23,538 nucleotides of DNA from Silene noctiflora (Eukaryota; Streptophyta; Magnoliopsida; Caryophyllales; Caryophyllaceae): contig VHZZ01000001.1 in assembly GCA_009801015.1 (NCBI GenBank), positions 702,109-725,646 of the forward strand. Direction: 5' to 3'. This document shows, piece after piece, positions 8,964 to 17,882 of the stretch. The first letter of the stretch is position 1. Each line of letters opens with the position of its first letter. A program made the position numbers and the translations under genes. The notes beneath the pieces were generated by a model. The model searched no databases and was not told where the DNA came from. It saw nothing but the letters and a program-made list of their open reading frames with translations.

Positions 8964-9079
8964 CTTTTTTTTTTTTTTTTGGTTCAAATGAGCGCACTAT
9001 GTCGCGGGTGAGAATCGAACCCCCAACTTCATTGTCGGGGTAAGAAAGCTCTTACCACTTGAGCTAGCTCTTGTTCTCC
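8964..9079 (-). mobile_element. complete tRNA-derived SINE
   Basis: The element reads on the minus strand. It starts GGAGAACAAGAG at 9079, then has an A box (TAGCTCAAGTGGTAAGAGC), a B box (GGTTCGATTCTC, within 9007-9018) and ends in a run of about 17 A (T on the plus strand, 8964-8980). It is flanked by a perfect 13-bp target duplication, GCTAGAGTATGCT, at 8951-8963 and 9080-9092. These are the hallmarks of a retrotransposed SINE. At about 116 bp including tail it is short, so it is a small family or a 5'-trimmed copy. The intact duplication and tail suggest a fairly recent insertion. Confidence 0.85.
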
Positions 9080-9185
9080 GCTAGAGTATGCTTATATGGG
9101 ATGAAGATAATCCCAACAAAAATATAAAAAAATTGACATTGAACCATTTACATCACCACTTACGTTACTACAAAACCAGGTACCC

Positions 9186-9193
9186 TATAAATA
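9186..9193 (+). promoter_or_regulatory. TATA box of AKR copy 2
   Basis: TATAAATA, 140 bases before the ATG at 9333, in the same context as the box of copy 1. The leader shares TAACTATTGATTAATCGAGACG with copy 1, but copy 2 has about 13 extra bases between this and the ATG. Confidence 0.75.
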
Positions 9194-9332
9194 CAAGACT
9201 GTCTTCCACGGATTCTCAAACACAATTACATTCAACATCACTAACAAATACTTCCTTAATTCGTCTACGCGACAAAAGCAGTAGATAACTATTGATTAAT
9301 CGAGACGTAAGGAGTATTATATTACGTCCATA

Positions 9333-10751
<1,419 letters not shown>

Positions 10752-10797
10752 ATGCATTGGCTGTGGTAAAGACGGACTTTAAGCGTTTTTCTTCCAA

Positions 10798-10803
10798 AAT
10801 AAA
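10798..10803 (+). terminator. candidate polyadenylation signal, AKR copy 2
   Basis: AATAAA 47 bases after the stop codon; further AATAAA motifs follow near 10822 and 10979. The true site cannot be read from sequence. Confidence 0.4.
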
Positions 10804-10830
10804 AAGAGTCGCATGTTGTGTAATAAAGTA

Positions 10831-10928
10831 CTCTGTCAATTCATTTCATTTTCATACGCTTGATAAGAAATCCTCAGTCCTCACATATGTTGAACAAACG
10901 TATGGAATGAAATGAACGGATGGACGAC
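10831..10928. mobile_element. Stowaway-like MITE downstream of AKR copy 2
   Basis: A 98-bp fold-back with arms ATTCATTTCATTTTCATACG and CGTATGGAATGAAATGAACG, flanked by TA (10829-10830 and 10929-10930). It is the ortholog-in-place of the element at 3645-3709 and is longer in the centre (TAAGAAATCCTCAG... to GTTGAACAAACG). It may lie within the transcribed 3' end. Confidence 0.6.
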
Positions 10929-11101
10929 TAATGTACTAGAGTACAGTGTACTCATGCTGTAAGGAAACTGTATGGATGAATAAAAAGGATTTCAATCAAT
11001 AGCGGATTTAGAAAAATTTCTTCGTAAATAAGTAAGAATTGTTTACACTTATCTGTAATGAAGCATTTTGTAATTTGCCTAAAATTTAGTAATTCTAACA
11101 A

Positions 11102-12622
11102 TCAAAAGTAAGAATCCCATTCATGCTTTCCAACATCTCCTGTCATGTAATACTTCCAGCTTGCATACGCCGGAAACTCACTGTAAGGAACCTTCCCTTC
11201 TTTAACCTGTCTGGTAGAATAATCGATCCTGTCAAGAATTCTCTTGACGGCTATATCAAACGCGTCTTCAATCGTCTCTAACTTGTTCCTAGCATATATG
11301 ACTTTCGGGATTAGCTTTATCACCTCTTTTCGCATTTCTGAAATATCGTCTTTGGAGTACTTTGACAGTATTTCCTCTACGCTAACTGTCCTGTTTTCGA
11401 TCCCTTTAGATGGTATGAAGACCGAATACTTGGTATAATTCTTTGGAAAATACCATATATACTGTATGTAAGCTGAACTCGGGTGGAAGTAAACTGGGAT
11501 ACACCCAGCCAAAATCGAGTCAAATGTGGACCGTCTTGTCGATGAATCCCCTGGTGGCTGCAGACAGAAATCCGTCTTCATGTACATCTCGATAAAATGT
11601 GCAGGATTAGTGCACATCTCATCACCCGGCCTACAATTAACAAGATTACAACGATTTCTGGTTGCATTCTGACACTGACTGATCAACTCTTCTCGAATTG
11701 ACCCTGTCATATTAGGCCTAGGCGCGCCTCCAAACGCAAAAAGGTACCGTCTTTTTGAGTTCCTCACTCGCTTTTGCCACTCAAACACTTCACTGTCTCT
11801 CGAGGGATGGAAATAGGTGGGATACGGAAGGGCAAAGTCATTATTCGCGTAAGGACTCGTCTCAATCGTTAACATTGTCATGTTCTTAGACTCTGGCAAA
11901 TCCAAGAGCGTACTACCCCAACTCGAATCAGTGTAACTCAATCTTCTGAAATCCCAACTAATCCTTCCTGATACGAAAAAATGATCCCACCCATTAAACC
12001 GTCTCCACTCAGGCCGTCTCCTTATCCAAGACGTGAACGCGACACCTCCCTCGTCTCTCAACGACAGGTTACTCTTGTCGAGATACCTCCTTACCTCCAA
12101 TCCGGGATAAAATGGTGCATAAATCGCGGTAGCCAGAGTCGAGTTCCTAGTCAAACATTCATAATTCTTCATCCTATGATGAAATATCATAGCCAACATA
12201 AACTGGTTAGTCTCGAACCAACTCTGTCTCGTCGTTGAAGTCTCTGAATCATCTGAACTGTCATTGAAATGTGGACCGAACCCTCCATTTTCGACATACG
12301 GGCAGTAATCGAACCATTCTGCGATCGTCCGACAATTCTGTACTATGTCTTTGTTGAACCTTGCAGGAAGATCATACATGAAAATGTACCTACCTGAACA
12401 AGGATCTTTCTCTGCAGAAATGCTTACATTTTTCGGACTAATTCTCGAAAACCCGAAATTTCGAGTAATCTTATTCTTGTAGGATGAGAAGTAATGAAAG
12501 GAAAGCAATGAAAGGGATAATAGTAAAAAAGTTGTAAAAACTATACACCATGAATTCTTATGTTCATGCTTAATAAAAATTGAATTTTTTTTGGGTTTTT
12601 TGTTGTTTTGGAAAGATGACAT
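11102..12622 (-). CDS. GT47 xyloglucan galactosyltransferase-like protein (MUR3 type)
   Basis: An intronless 506-residue reading frame, read on the minus strand and ending close to the 3' end of AKR copy 2 (convergent). The layout is that of a type II Golgi enzyme: a basic cytosolic N-terminus, one membrane anchor at about 24-45, a stem, then an exostosin/GT47 domain at about 78-440. Typical GT47 clade A blocks are seen: GRYIFMYDLPARFN (78-90), GRISWDFRRLS (219-229), LPYPTYFHPS (265-274), FAFGGAPRP (295-303) and FCLQPPGDSSTRRSTFDSIL (352-371), followed by AGCIPVYFHP. Several N-glycosylation sequons are present. Family members such as MUR3 add galactose, and XUT1 galacturonic acid, to xyloglucan side chains; which sugar and position apply here cannot be told. 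The start is the first ATG before the basic region and anchor. It appears intact. Confidence 0.92.
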   Translation of the reverse strand: MSSFQNNKKPKKNSIFIKHEHKNSWCIVFTTFLLLSLSLLSFHYFSSYKNKITRNFGFSRISPKNVSISAEKDPCSGRYIFMYDLPARFNKDIVQNCRTIAEWFDYCPYVENGGFGPHFNDSSDDSETSTTRQSWFETNQFMLAMIFHHRMKNYECLTRNSTLATAIYAPFYPGLEVRRYLDKSNLSLRDEGGVAFTSWIRRRPEWRRFNGWDHFFVSGRISWDFRRLSYTDSSWGSTLLDLPESKNMTMLTIETSPYANNDFALPYPTYFHPSRDSEVFEWQKRVRNSKRRYLFAFGGAPRPNMTGSIREELISQCQNATRNRCNLVNCRPGDEMCTNPAHFIEMYMKTDFCLQPPGDSSTRRSTFDSILAGCIPVYFHPSSAYIQYIWYFPKNYTKYSVFIPSKGIENRTVSVEEILSKYSKDDISEMRKEVIKLIPKVIYARNKLETIEDAFDIAVKRILDRIDYSTRQVKEGKVPYSEFPAYASWKYYMTGDVGKHEWDSYF

Positions 12623-12991
12623 TTTTTTGATTAAATTGTTCTAAGAAAATTAAAATTAAAATTTGAATGAATTTTATTGATTTTATAATTTTTTATTATG
12701 TTTTGTGAAATTAATAAAAATATTGAAAATTGTGATACAATTAACATGTTGATGAAATTAGGAGGAATTGGTGGTATTAACTTTAATGGGATTTTATGAC
12801 TTTAATGAGTGATTTGTTACTATGTGATCAAAGTTGCAATTTGTTGATACATGAACTTTAATGGAATAAATTGGGATTGTGTGCTTTAATGATGATGGGT
12901 GAGATTTTTTGTTGAAAAAACAGTCAAAAAAGGGAGTAAATATTTCTAGAGGTGAAAAGGGAGTAAATATTTATAGAGGTGAGTGAGAAAG
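12623..12991. other. upstream region of the GT47 gene, with a 27-bp tandem repeat
   Basis: No gene is seen. The first 80 bases are very AT-rich and hold TATA-like stretches on the minus strand (near 12683-12700), none decisive. At 12929-12982 a 27-bp unit (AAAGGGAGTAAATATTT.TAG then AGGTGA) occurs twice in tandem with one or two differences. Confidence 0.55.
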
Positions 12992-13348
12992 TTTAGGGTT
13001 TATCGGATCGGAAAAATGGACTGGACTGGGTTATTTGGTCTGGACTAAGGACCCAATTTATTTAGACCCGGTTCTCGGTCCTCATTTTTAAAAATTTTGG
13101 ACTTCGATAGTTCGATCTGGTCGAAGATTGGTTAATATAGATCCGGACTGAGTGGACCAAATATGATGTTATTCAAGATTAAATTAACGTATAACAAATA
13201 GTGAAAAAATTCAGTCTATTTAGGTCTAAGATCGGACCGAGCCCACGGCCGATCCAATCGAACTTTTCGGTCCAGTCTTCGGTCACCAAATTTTCGTTTT
13301 CGTTCTTTGGTCCAGTCTAGCTTCGTTTTGGACTGTTGCTCACCCAAA
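12992..13348. mobile_element. degraded hAT-like element rich in GGACTGG/GGTCCAGTC motifs
   Basis: The segment is filled with inverted short motifs (GGACTGGACTGGG, CGGTCCAGTC, GGTCCAGTC, TCGGACCGAG) and ends in TGTTGCTCACCCAAA, which resembles the inverted end of GGGTGAGCA-type hAT MITEs. The left end TTTAGGGTTTATCGG is a poor match and no 8-bp duplication is visible. It was called on composition and one end only. Confidence 0.4.
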
Positions 13349-14175
13349 TACTCCTCCATTAAAGGTTTATGAGAAACGGTTTTACGATAAGTTTATTGTG
13401 AGAGAATTTACAAATTAAAATAAAAATGTTTCCGGCAATAATCTAATGATTGTGATTGAAATAAAATGATTTACTTATAAAATGTCCACGGGTAAGTGTT
13501 TAACTATATAATAGGTACGCTCATGATTTAAATACGTACTAAATTGAATAGTCACTTTCACCCCAAATCACTAATAAAAAGTTATGAAAAACACATAAAG
13601 GTATTAACGAGATGTCGCTTCTTGCTAGTATTTAGGTTCTACATAATAGTAGACTTGACAAACGGGTTAATCGGGTCTGTTTCGGATCTGGTCGATTCGA
13701 GTAGGATCATTTTCAGATTTAACATAATTCGGGTTTGGTCAGATCAAATTCGAGTGTCGGCTCAGGTTATTTAGGACTTTAGGTTGGTCAATTTTACAAG
13801 GTCTACAAAAGACGAGGTTTGAAATTGAGTTTAGAGTTTTTTTGGTAACATTTCTACAATATCTTCTTCTTAAAAAGGTCATAAACTCCTTATAAAAACT
13901 AAAATTGCTTTATACTCGAAAATTAAATGATGAGATGCTCAAATTTGGACGGTTTCAGTCATAAATGAAAGAAAGTTCCTTTCGCATTCTAATTACGTAA
14001 ACGTCTTCTTGAATATAGAGTAGAGTTTAAGTGTTTGTTGAACTTGAACTAATTAATTCTCGACAGTCCGGATTAAATTTGGATTAGACCAGATGGTTGT
14101 AGATTTATTTCGGAATGAAAAGATAAATGAATGAGACTGAAATGTATAATATAATAATATTTGTGGGAAAAATTG
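13349..14175. other. intergenic DNA, one weak MITE candidate
   Basis: No convincing gene is seen. A candidate old hAT-like remnant spans about 13650-13805 (TAGACTTGACAAACGGG at the left, TTTTACAAGGTCTA at the right, with GGGTTAATCGGGTCTG-type content between), but no target duplication supports it. At 13365-13400 there is a small palindromic piece (GATAAGTTTATTGTG) like the one near 1071. Confidence 0.35.
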
Positions 14176-14466
14176 AGGCTTCGTTTGGTTCATCCAGGAA
14201 TTAAATTAATGTGTTAATTTGTAACGAAATTCACATGAATTGCAATAATATGTTTGGTTGCTCATGCTGGAGTTTGTTTTCTAAGAGTTTCCAATGACCA
14301 TGGAGAGGGTAGGTAGTTAAATTCTCCCATCATGTACGAGTTGGAAATTCTCATGGAGTTTGAAACTCCCGGGTAACCAAACAACCTCCAAAAACCATAA
14401 TTTATGGGATTTTAGAATTCTCATGAATAAAATCTCATAAATTGGGTGGACAACCAAACGTGACCT
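14176..14466. mobile_element. MITE with TTTGGTT-type inverted ends
   Basis: Ends AGGCTTCGTTTGGTT (14176-14190) and AACCAAACGTGACCT (14452-14466) pair at 12 of 15 positions. Inside, GTTTGGTTGCTC (14252-14263) and GGTAACCAAACAACC (14372-14386) form a second nested inverted pair. There is no coding sequence; open frames here are chance. The target duplication is unclear, so the superfamily is not assigned. Confidence 0.6.
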
Positions 14467-14709
14467 GAAAATAGAATATTTCCGTTTAAGTGTTTGTTTA
14501 AGTTGAATTAATTTGGACATTTTGTGAATGATGTTGGCAATTATACTTGGGACACCACTTACTACTTTGACATCAAGAAAGATTAGAAAGCCAAACATAA
14601 ATTACTACTAATTATTTGTACCATCATTTGTACATTTGTGTAACATCACTAATAATTATGCTTTTATAGTTTTATTTAAGTGTTTGCTTCTATTTTATTC
14701 TGTTACAGT

Positions 14710-15248
14710 TAGGGGTGAGCAAAACCGGATATCCGATACGGTTTTAGAAACCGTATCGGATATCCGGTTTTTTGAATCTCCTTTTTTAGTATCCTTATCC
14801 GATACGGTTTTTCCGTATATACGGAAACCGTATATCCGGAAACCGTATATCCGGTATCCGGTTTTCAGCCTCACATATATAATTTAATATTTTTTTTTCT
14901 TTTATATGCGTGATTGTTGGTTTTTTTTAGCAACTTAAAAGTGTTTTAAAAAGTTATAAGAGTAAATAACATATAATGTTAATACTAATAAGGTTTAATC
15001 ACCAACATATTGGTTATTTTGTGATTTATGTATATATTTTAATANTTTATTCTAGAAAAAAGGCAACTGTATCGGATACCGTATATCCGGTTTCATATTT
15101 TGTCGATCCTTATCCGATACGGTTTTTAAAGAACCGTATCGGATATCCGAAAATTCGTATCGAATATCCGGAAATCCGTATAATTAAATTCGTATAGCGT
15201 ATCAGATACGTATAGTAAAACCGTATCGTATAATTTTGCTCAGCCCTA
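14710..15248. mobile_element. hAT-type non-autonomous element built of palindromic subrepeats
   Basis: Ends TAGGGGTGAGCAAAA and TTTTGCTCAGCCCTA are inverted copies with one mismatch. They are flanked by GTTACAGT (14702-14709) and ATTACAGT (15249-15256), an 8-bp duplication with one mismatch, as expected for hAT. Both end regions consist of many copies of CCGATACGG, CCGTATCGG, GGATATCCG and CCGTATATCCGG, able to fold on themselves; the 150-base middle (14875-15055) is AT-rich. One ambiguous base (N) lies at 15045. No protein is encoded. Confidence 0.85.
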
Positions 15249-15907
15249 ATTACAGTAATATTATACAACAGTCGCACACAATAACTAATCGTACTTATTT
15301 TCTTGAAGGAAGTTGTAATGTGGGAAATGTGATAAACTAAAGTAGTTAGAGGTCAAACAATGATCATTAGTGCCACACCTTAGCTTGATTATGATATTAT
15401 TTAATTATTTAACAACTAATTAGGAAAATCATACATTGTTTACAAAAAAAAACAAAAGACTAATTATTGTGTCCATTTTTTTATATATGACGTTTTCATC
15501 TTTTCAGATGAGTAAATAACTCGCTAAATTAAAGCAACACTGGATCCAAAAAAAATTCTCCCGATCCTCATAAAAATATGAAGGGTATTTTCACATTATT
15601 ATGATAATTTATTTTAATCCTTGCCTTAAAATTGGACAAAATACACAAATTTTTGTTTTCGGTGTTCTAAAACCCGTAGCTCTATATATGGATTCGTAAC
15701 TGAAAATTCAATAGCAATATGTTAAGGTATAAGATCATTAATTGAGTTTTAAAACTCTCAATAACCATCATCTTAAGATTTTGATTTCAGATGATCTCCT
15801 CACATGCTATCAGTTCCCGCGTTAGCAAAAGATCACGAGTTCAGATCAAAAGTTTGAAGATCTAATACAGCGGACTTAATTAAGAACGGATTTTCTAACA
15901 TGTGTCA
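15249..15907. other. AT-rich intergenic DNA
   Basis: No gene is seen. A weak B-box-like sequence (GAGTTCAGATC, 15837-15847) follows a possible A box near 15800, so an old SINE is possible but unsupported. Confidence 0.4.
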
Positions 15908-16425
15908 AAGGGCACATGTTAATAACCTAATTAGGGAAAGATTGTTGAAAATATATCATTACAAATTAGAGATGAAACTCATATTTACCATAATTAGTGA
16001 AATAATCTTGAAATTTTTTTCCTATTTAGGTTATTAACGAGAAAAATGAACATACATCGGATGTATTACCTCAGATTTTACTTGTTTTTGAGCATATGTG
16101 TATTTTTTCCGAGTTTATTACCTCAAATTTTATTTGTTTTTGATTATATGTGTATTTTTTCTGAGCTTATTAAAGTTTATAAGTTAGATTTTAATTTTTT
16201 TTTCCGTCAAATCTTAAATTTAACTAAACCTATATGTAATGTCATTGAGTTTTGTTGTAATTTTTTGAGCATAATGTTTTAGTGAATGAACTCAGAAACT
16301 TTATAGTAAAACTCATAATTTTTAAAACAAAACTCAAAAACTTTATTATAATGCTCAAAAACTATAAAACCGGTGGTAATACATCAGATGTATAATTCAC
16401 TTGCTGGTTATTAACATGTGCTCTT
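15908..16425. mobile_element. non-autonomous element with nested inverted repeats
   Basis: Terminal repeats AAGGGCACATGTTAATAACC (15908-15927) and GGTTATTAACATGTGCTCTT (16406-16425) match at 19 of 20 positions. Further in, ACATCGGATGTATTACC (16052-16070) pairs with GGTAATACATCAGATGT (16375-16391). AGGGCA occurs at 15909-15914 and again at 16426-16431, which might reflect a target duplication with a different boundary. The centre is AT-rich with short direct repeats of TTTTGTTTTTGA.CATATGTG type (16079-16155). It has no credible protein. Confidence 0.65.
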
Positions 16426-16663
16426 AGGGCAATTACGAATACGAAATGAGGACAATGGAGACCATTATTCTCACATTCCACGATTAGACCTAGTTGGTAT
16501 TTATTTATGCAAAAATTAGGCTTTATATTGGCTTTATTATCGTGAAAATGAGGTATGAAATAGGAGTCTTATACAATAAATTATTCCATCGATGTACTTA
16601 AACCGTTGAATTTAGCTTTTTTACAACCTTTATGTTGTCTACTATGGAGTATAGTTATATATT

Positions 16664-16897
16664 CTCTTCGATCTAGACCAAAGGTAGCATTGACTTTTTC
16701 ACACTTGTCGAGACGCGTTTTGCAACGTGGATATCTTTAGTTACAGATTATTAAAAATTATAAAAATTTCATTACGATGAATCAAACAAGATCAGACATG
16801 ACTATATTTTCTCTTATATATTACAAATAATATCAAATATTCTCTACAGCCATAAATAGTACCAAAAAGTCAATGTTACCTTTGATCTGGATGGGAG
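16664..16897. mobile_element. Stowaway-like MITE
   Basis: The left arm (CTCTTCGATCTAGACC, then AAAGGTAGCATTGACTTTTT) and the right arm, inverted (CTCCCATCCAGATC, then AAAGGTAACATTGACTTTTT), match over about 33 bases with a few changes. TA follows the right end (16898-16899); the left TA is displaced. CTCCC ends and TA duplication are known for Stowaway/mariner MITEs. Confidence 0.55.
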
Positions 16898-17374
16898 TAG
16901 AATCAAAGGAACAAAAGTACAAAAGTAATCAAATTATCTTTCAAATTATCCCTTTTCATCATTCATTCAATGTGCTGCCGACTATGACCCAATTGAGGCA
17001 ACTTATCATATAATAACAACATTCCTTAATTAAAGAGTTATGAACTAAAGTTGATCGGCGTGAGTGGTAAGATTTTTCATCTCTTAAATATGTGTTTGAG
17101 GAGTTTATCCATTAAATTGTCTTCAATATCCTGGGAGAGATTGCCCCTTCTGTCGATAAGAATATGTCAGGGGAAAAAAAAAGTTATGAGAATTGTATCA
17201 TTAAATTTGTAGCGAAATTTGCAAACTAATTTTAAGCAAATGTTAACTAGCTTAATTGATAATAGTTATGACCTGAGTTCCAATCTCGTAGCATCAAAAT
17301 TACCTTTTTCTTGCTAAAATGGGCCTTTTGTCTAACTACAATAGTTGGATCGTACTCCTTCCGCCCGGTCTGTC
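16898..17374. other. intergenic DNA
   Basis: No gene is seen. At 17246-17290 a possible degraded pol III promoter (TAGCTTAATTGATAA, then GAGTTCCAATCTC) hints at an old SINE. It has no tail or target duplication to confirm it. Confidence 0.4.
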
Positions 17375-17543
17375 TCATTGTAGACGGTCACTATCCGTCT
17401 AAAGCTGAAGACGTATAATGACCCTCTCTCAAAATGCAAGTGGAAGGGCAAGTGGGGATATCTATTTCTCACCCACTTGCACTATCCACTTACATTTTGT
17501 CAGAGGGACACTATCCGTCTTCAGCTTTAGACGAATACAATGA
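17375..17543. mobile_element. fold-back MITE near the 3' end of the MACPF gene
   Basis: Arms of about 49 bases, 17396-17444 and 17485-17533, are inverted copies (CGTCTAAAGCTGAAGACG at the outer end, AAAATG.AAGTGGA at the inner end). The loop itself pairs through GCAAGTGGG and CCCACTTGC, so nearly the whole 169 bp can form one hairpin. Outer ends TCATTGTA and TACAATGA complete the symmetry; the left arm has 11 to 13 extra bases. It is 340 bases downstream of the MACPF stop codon. Confidence 0.75.
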
Positions 17544-17882
17544 CAATTTGTGCCTTCCACCAGCTTGCCCAATTTCCGAGGTTTCAGAATCCCTCAAAAA
17601 TTTTGGAAAATGAGAGGGACAAAAAGAGGTAAAAACTAGTGTTCCAAAGGCTAATCGATTCATTTGGGATAATTTGGAGACGAAGATTAGTGTGTTGCAA
17701 CGCCTTTGTATTCCATTCATCGGTCTTTTTTCCTCTTATAACATCATACGCGTAACAATGTAATTACAAGATAAGTTGCTATTTACAGATGATATTAAGA
17801 TTAATATTTTCTTCAAAAATGCTTATAAAAGTTACAAAATACATTGAATAAACACAAACTCAAGAAAAATATACATCAAACT
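17544..17882. other. downstream region of the MACPF gene
   Basis: No independent gene is seen. It probably contains the 3' untranslated region of the minus-strand MACPF gene, but I see no canonical AATAAA on that strand close to the stop. A short open stretch on the plus strand at about 17641-17727 is not recognised. Confidence 0.4.

Noticed and set aside
9001-9079. Possible tRNA gene on the minus strand
   Set aside because: A and B boxes are present but the sequence does not form a cloverleaf, and the A tail plus 13-bp duplication mark it as a SINE.
11244-12238. Open frames on the plus strand opposite the GT47 gene
   Set aside because: They are antisense shadows of a long, conserved minus-strand protein.
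13650-13805. Second hAT-like MITE with TAGAC ends
   Set aside because: Ends match weakly and no 8-bp target duplication was found; it is mentioned only within the intergenic entry.
14636-15197. Open frames with repeated YIRKP-like residues
   Set aside because: They translate the palindromic subrepeats of the hAT element; there is no protein family match and an N in the sequence.
16046-16282. 78-residue hydrophobic open frame
   Set aside because: It is made of T-rich direct repeats inside the inverted-repeat element at 15908-16425, so the hydrophobic residues follow from base composition.
17246-17290. SINE by A-box and B-box resemblance
   Set aside because: Boxes are degenerate and there is neither tail nor target duplication.
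17641-17727. Plus-strand open stretch encoding a possible RFIWDNLETKISVLQ peptide
   Set aside because: It is short, has no start in context and no recognised family; it probably lies in or near the MACPF 3' region.
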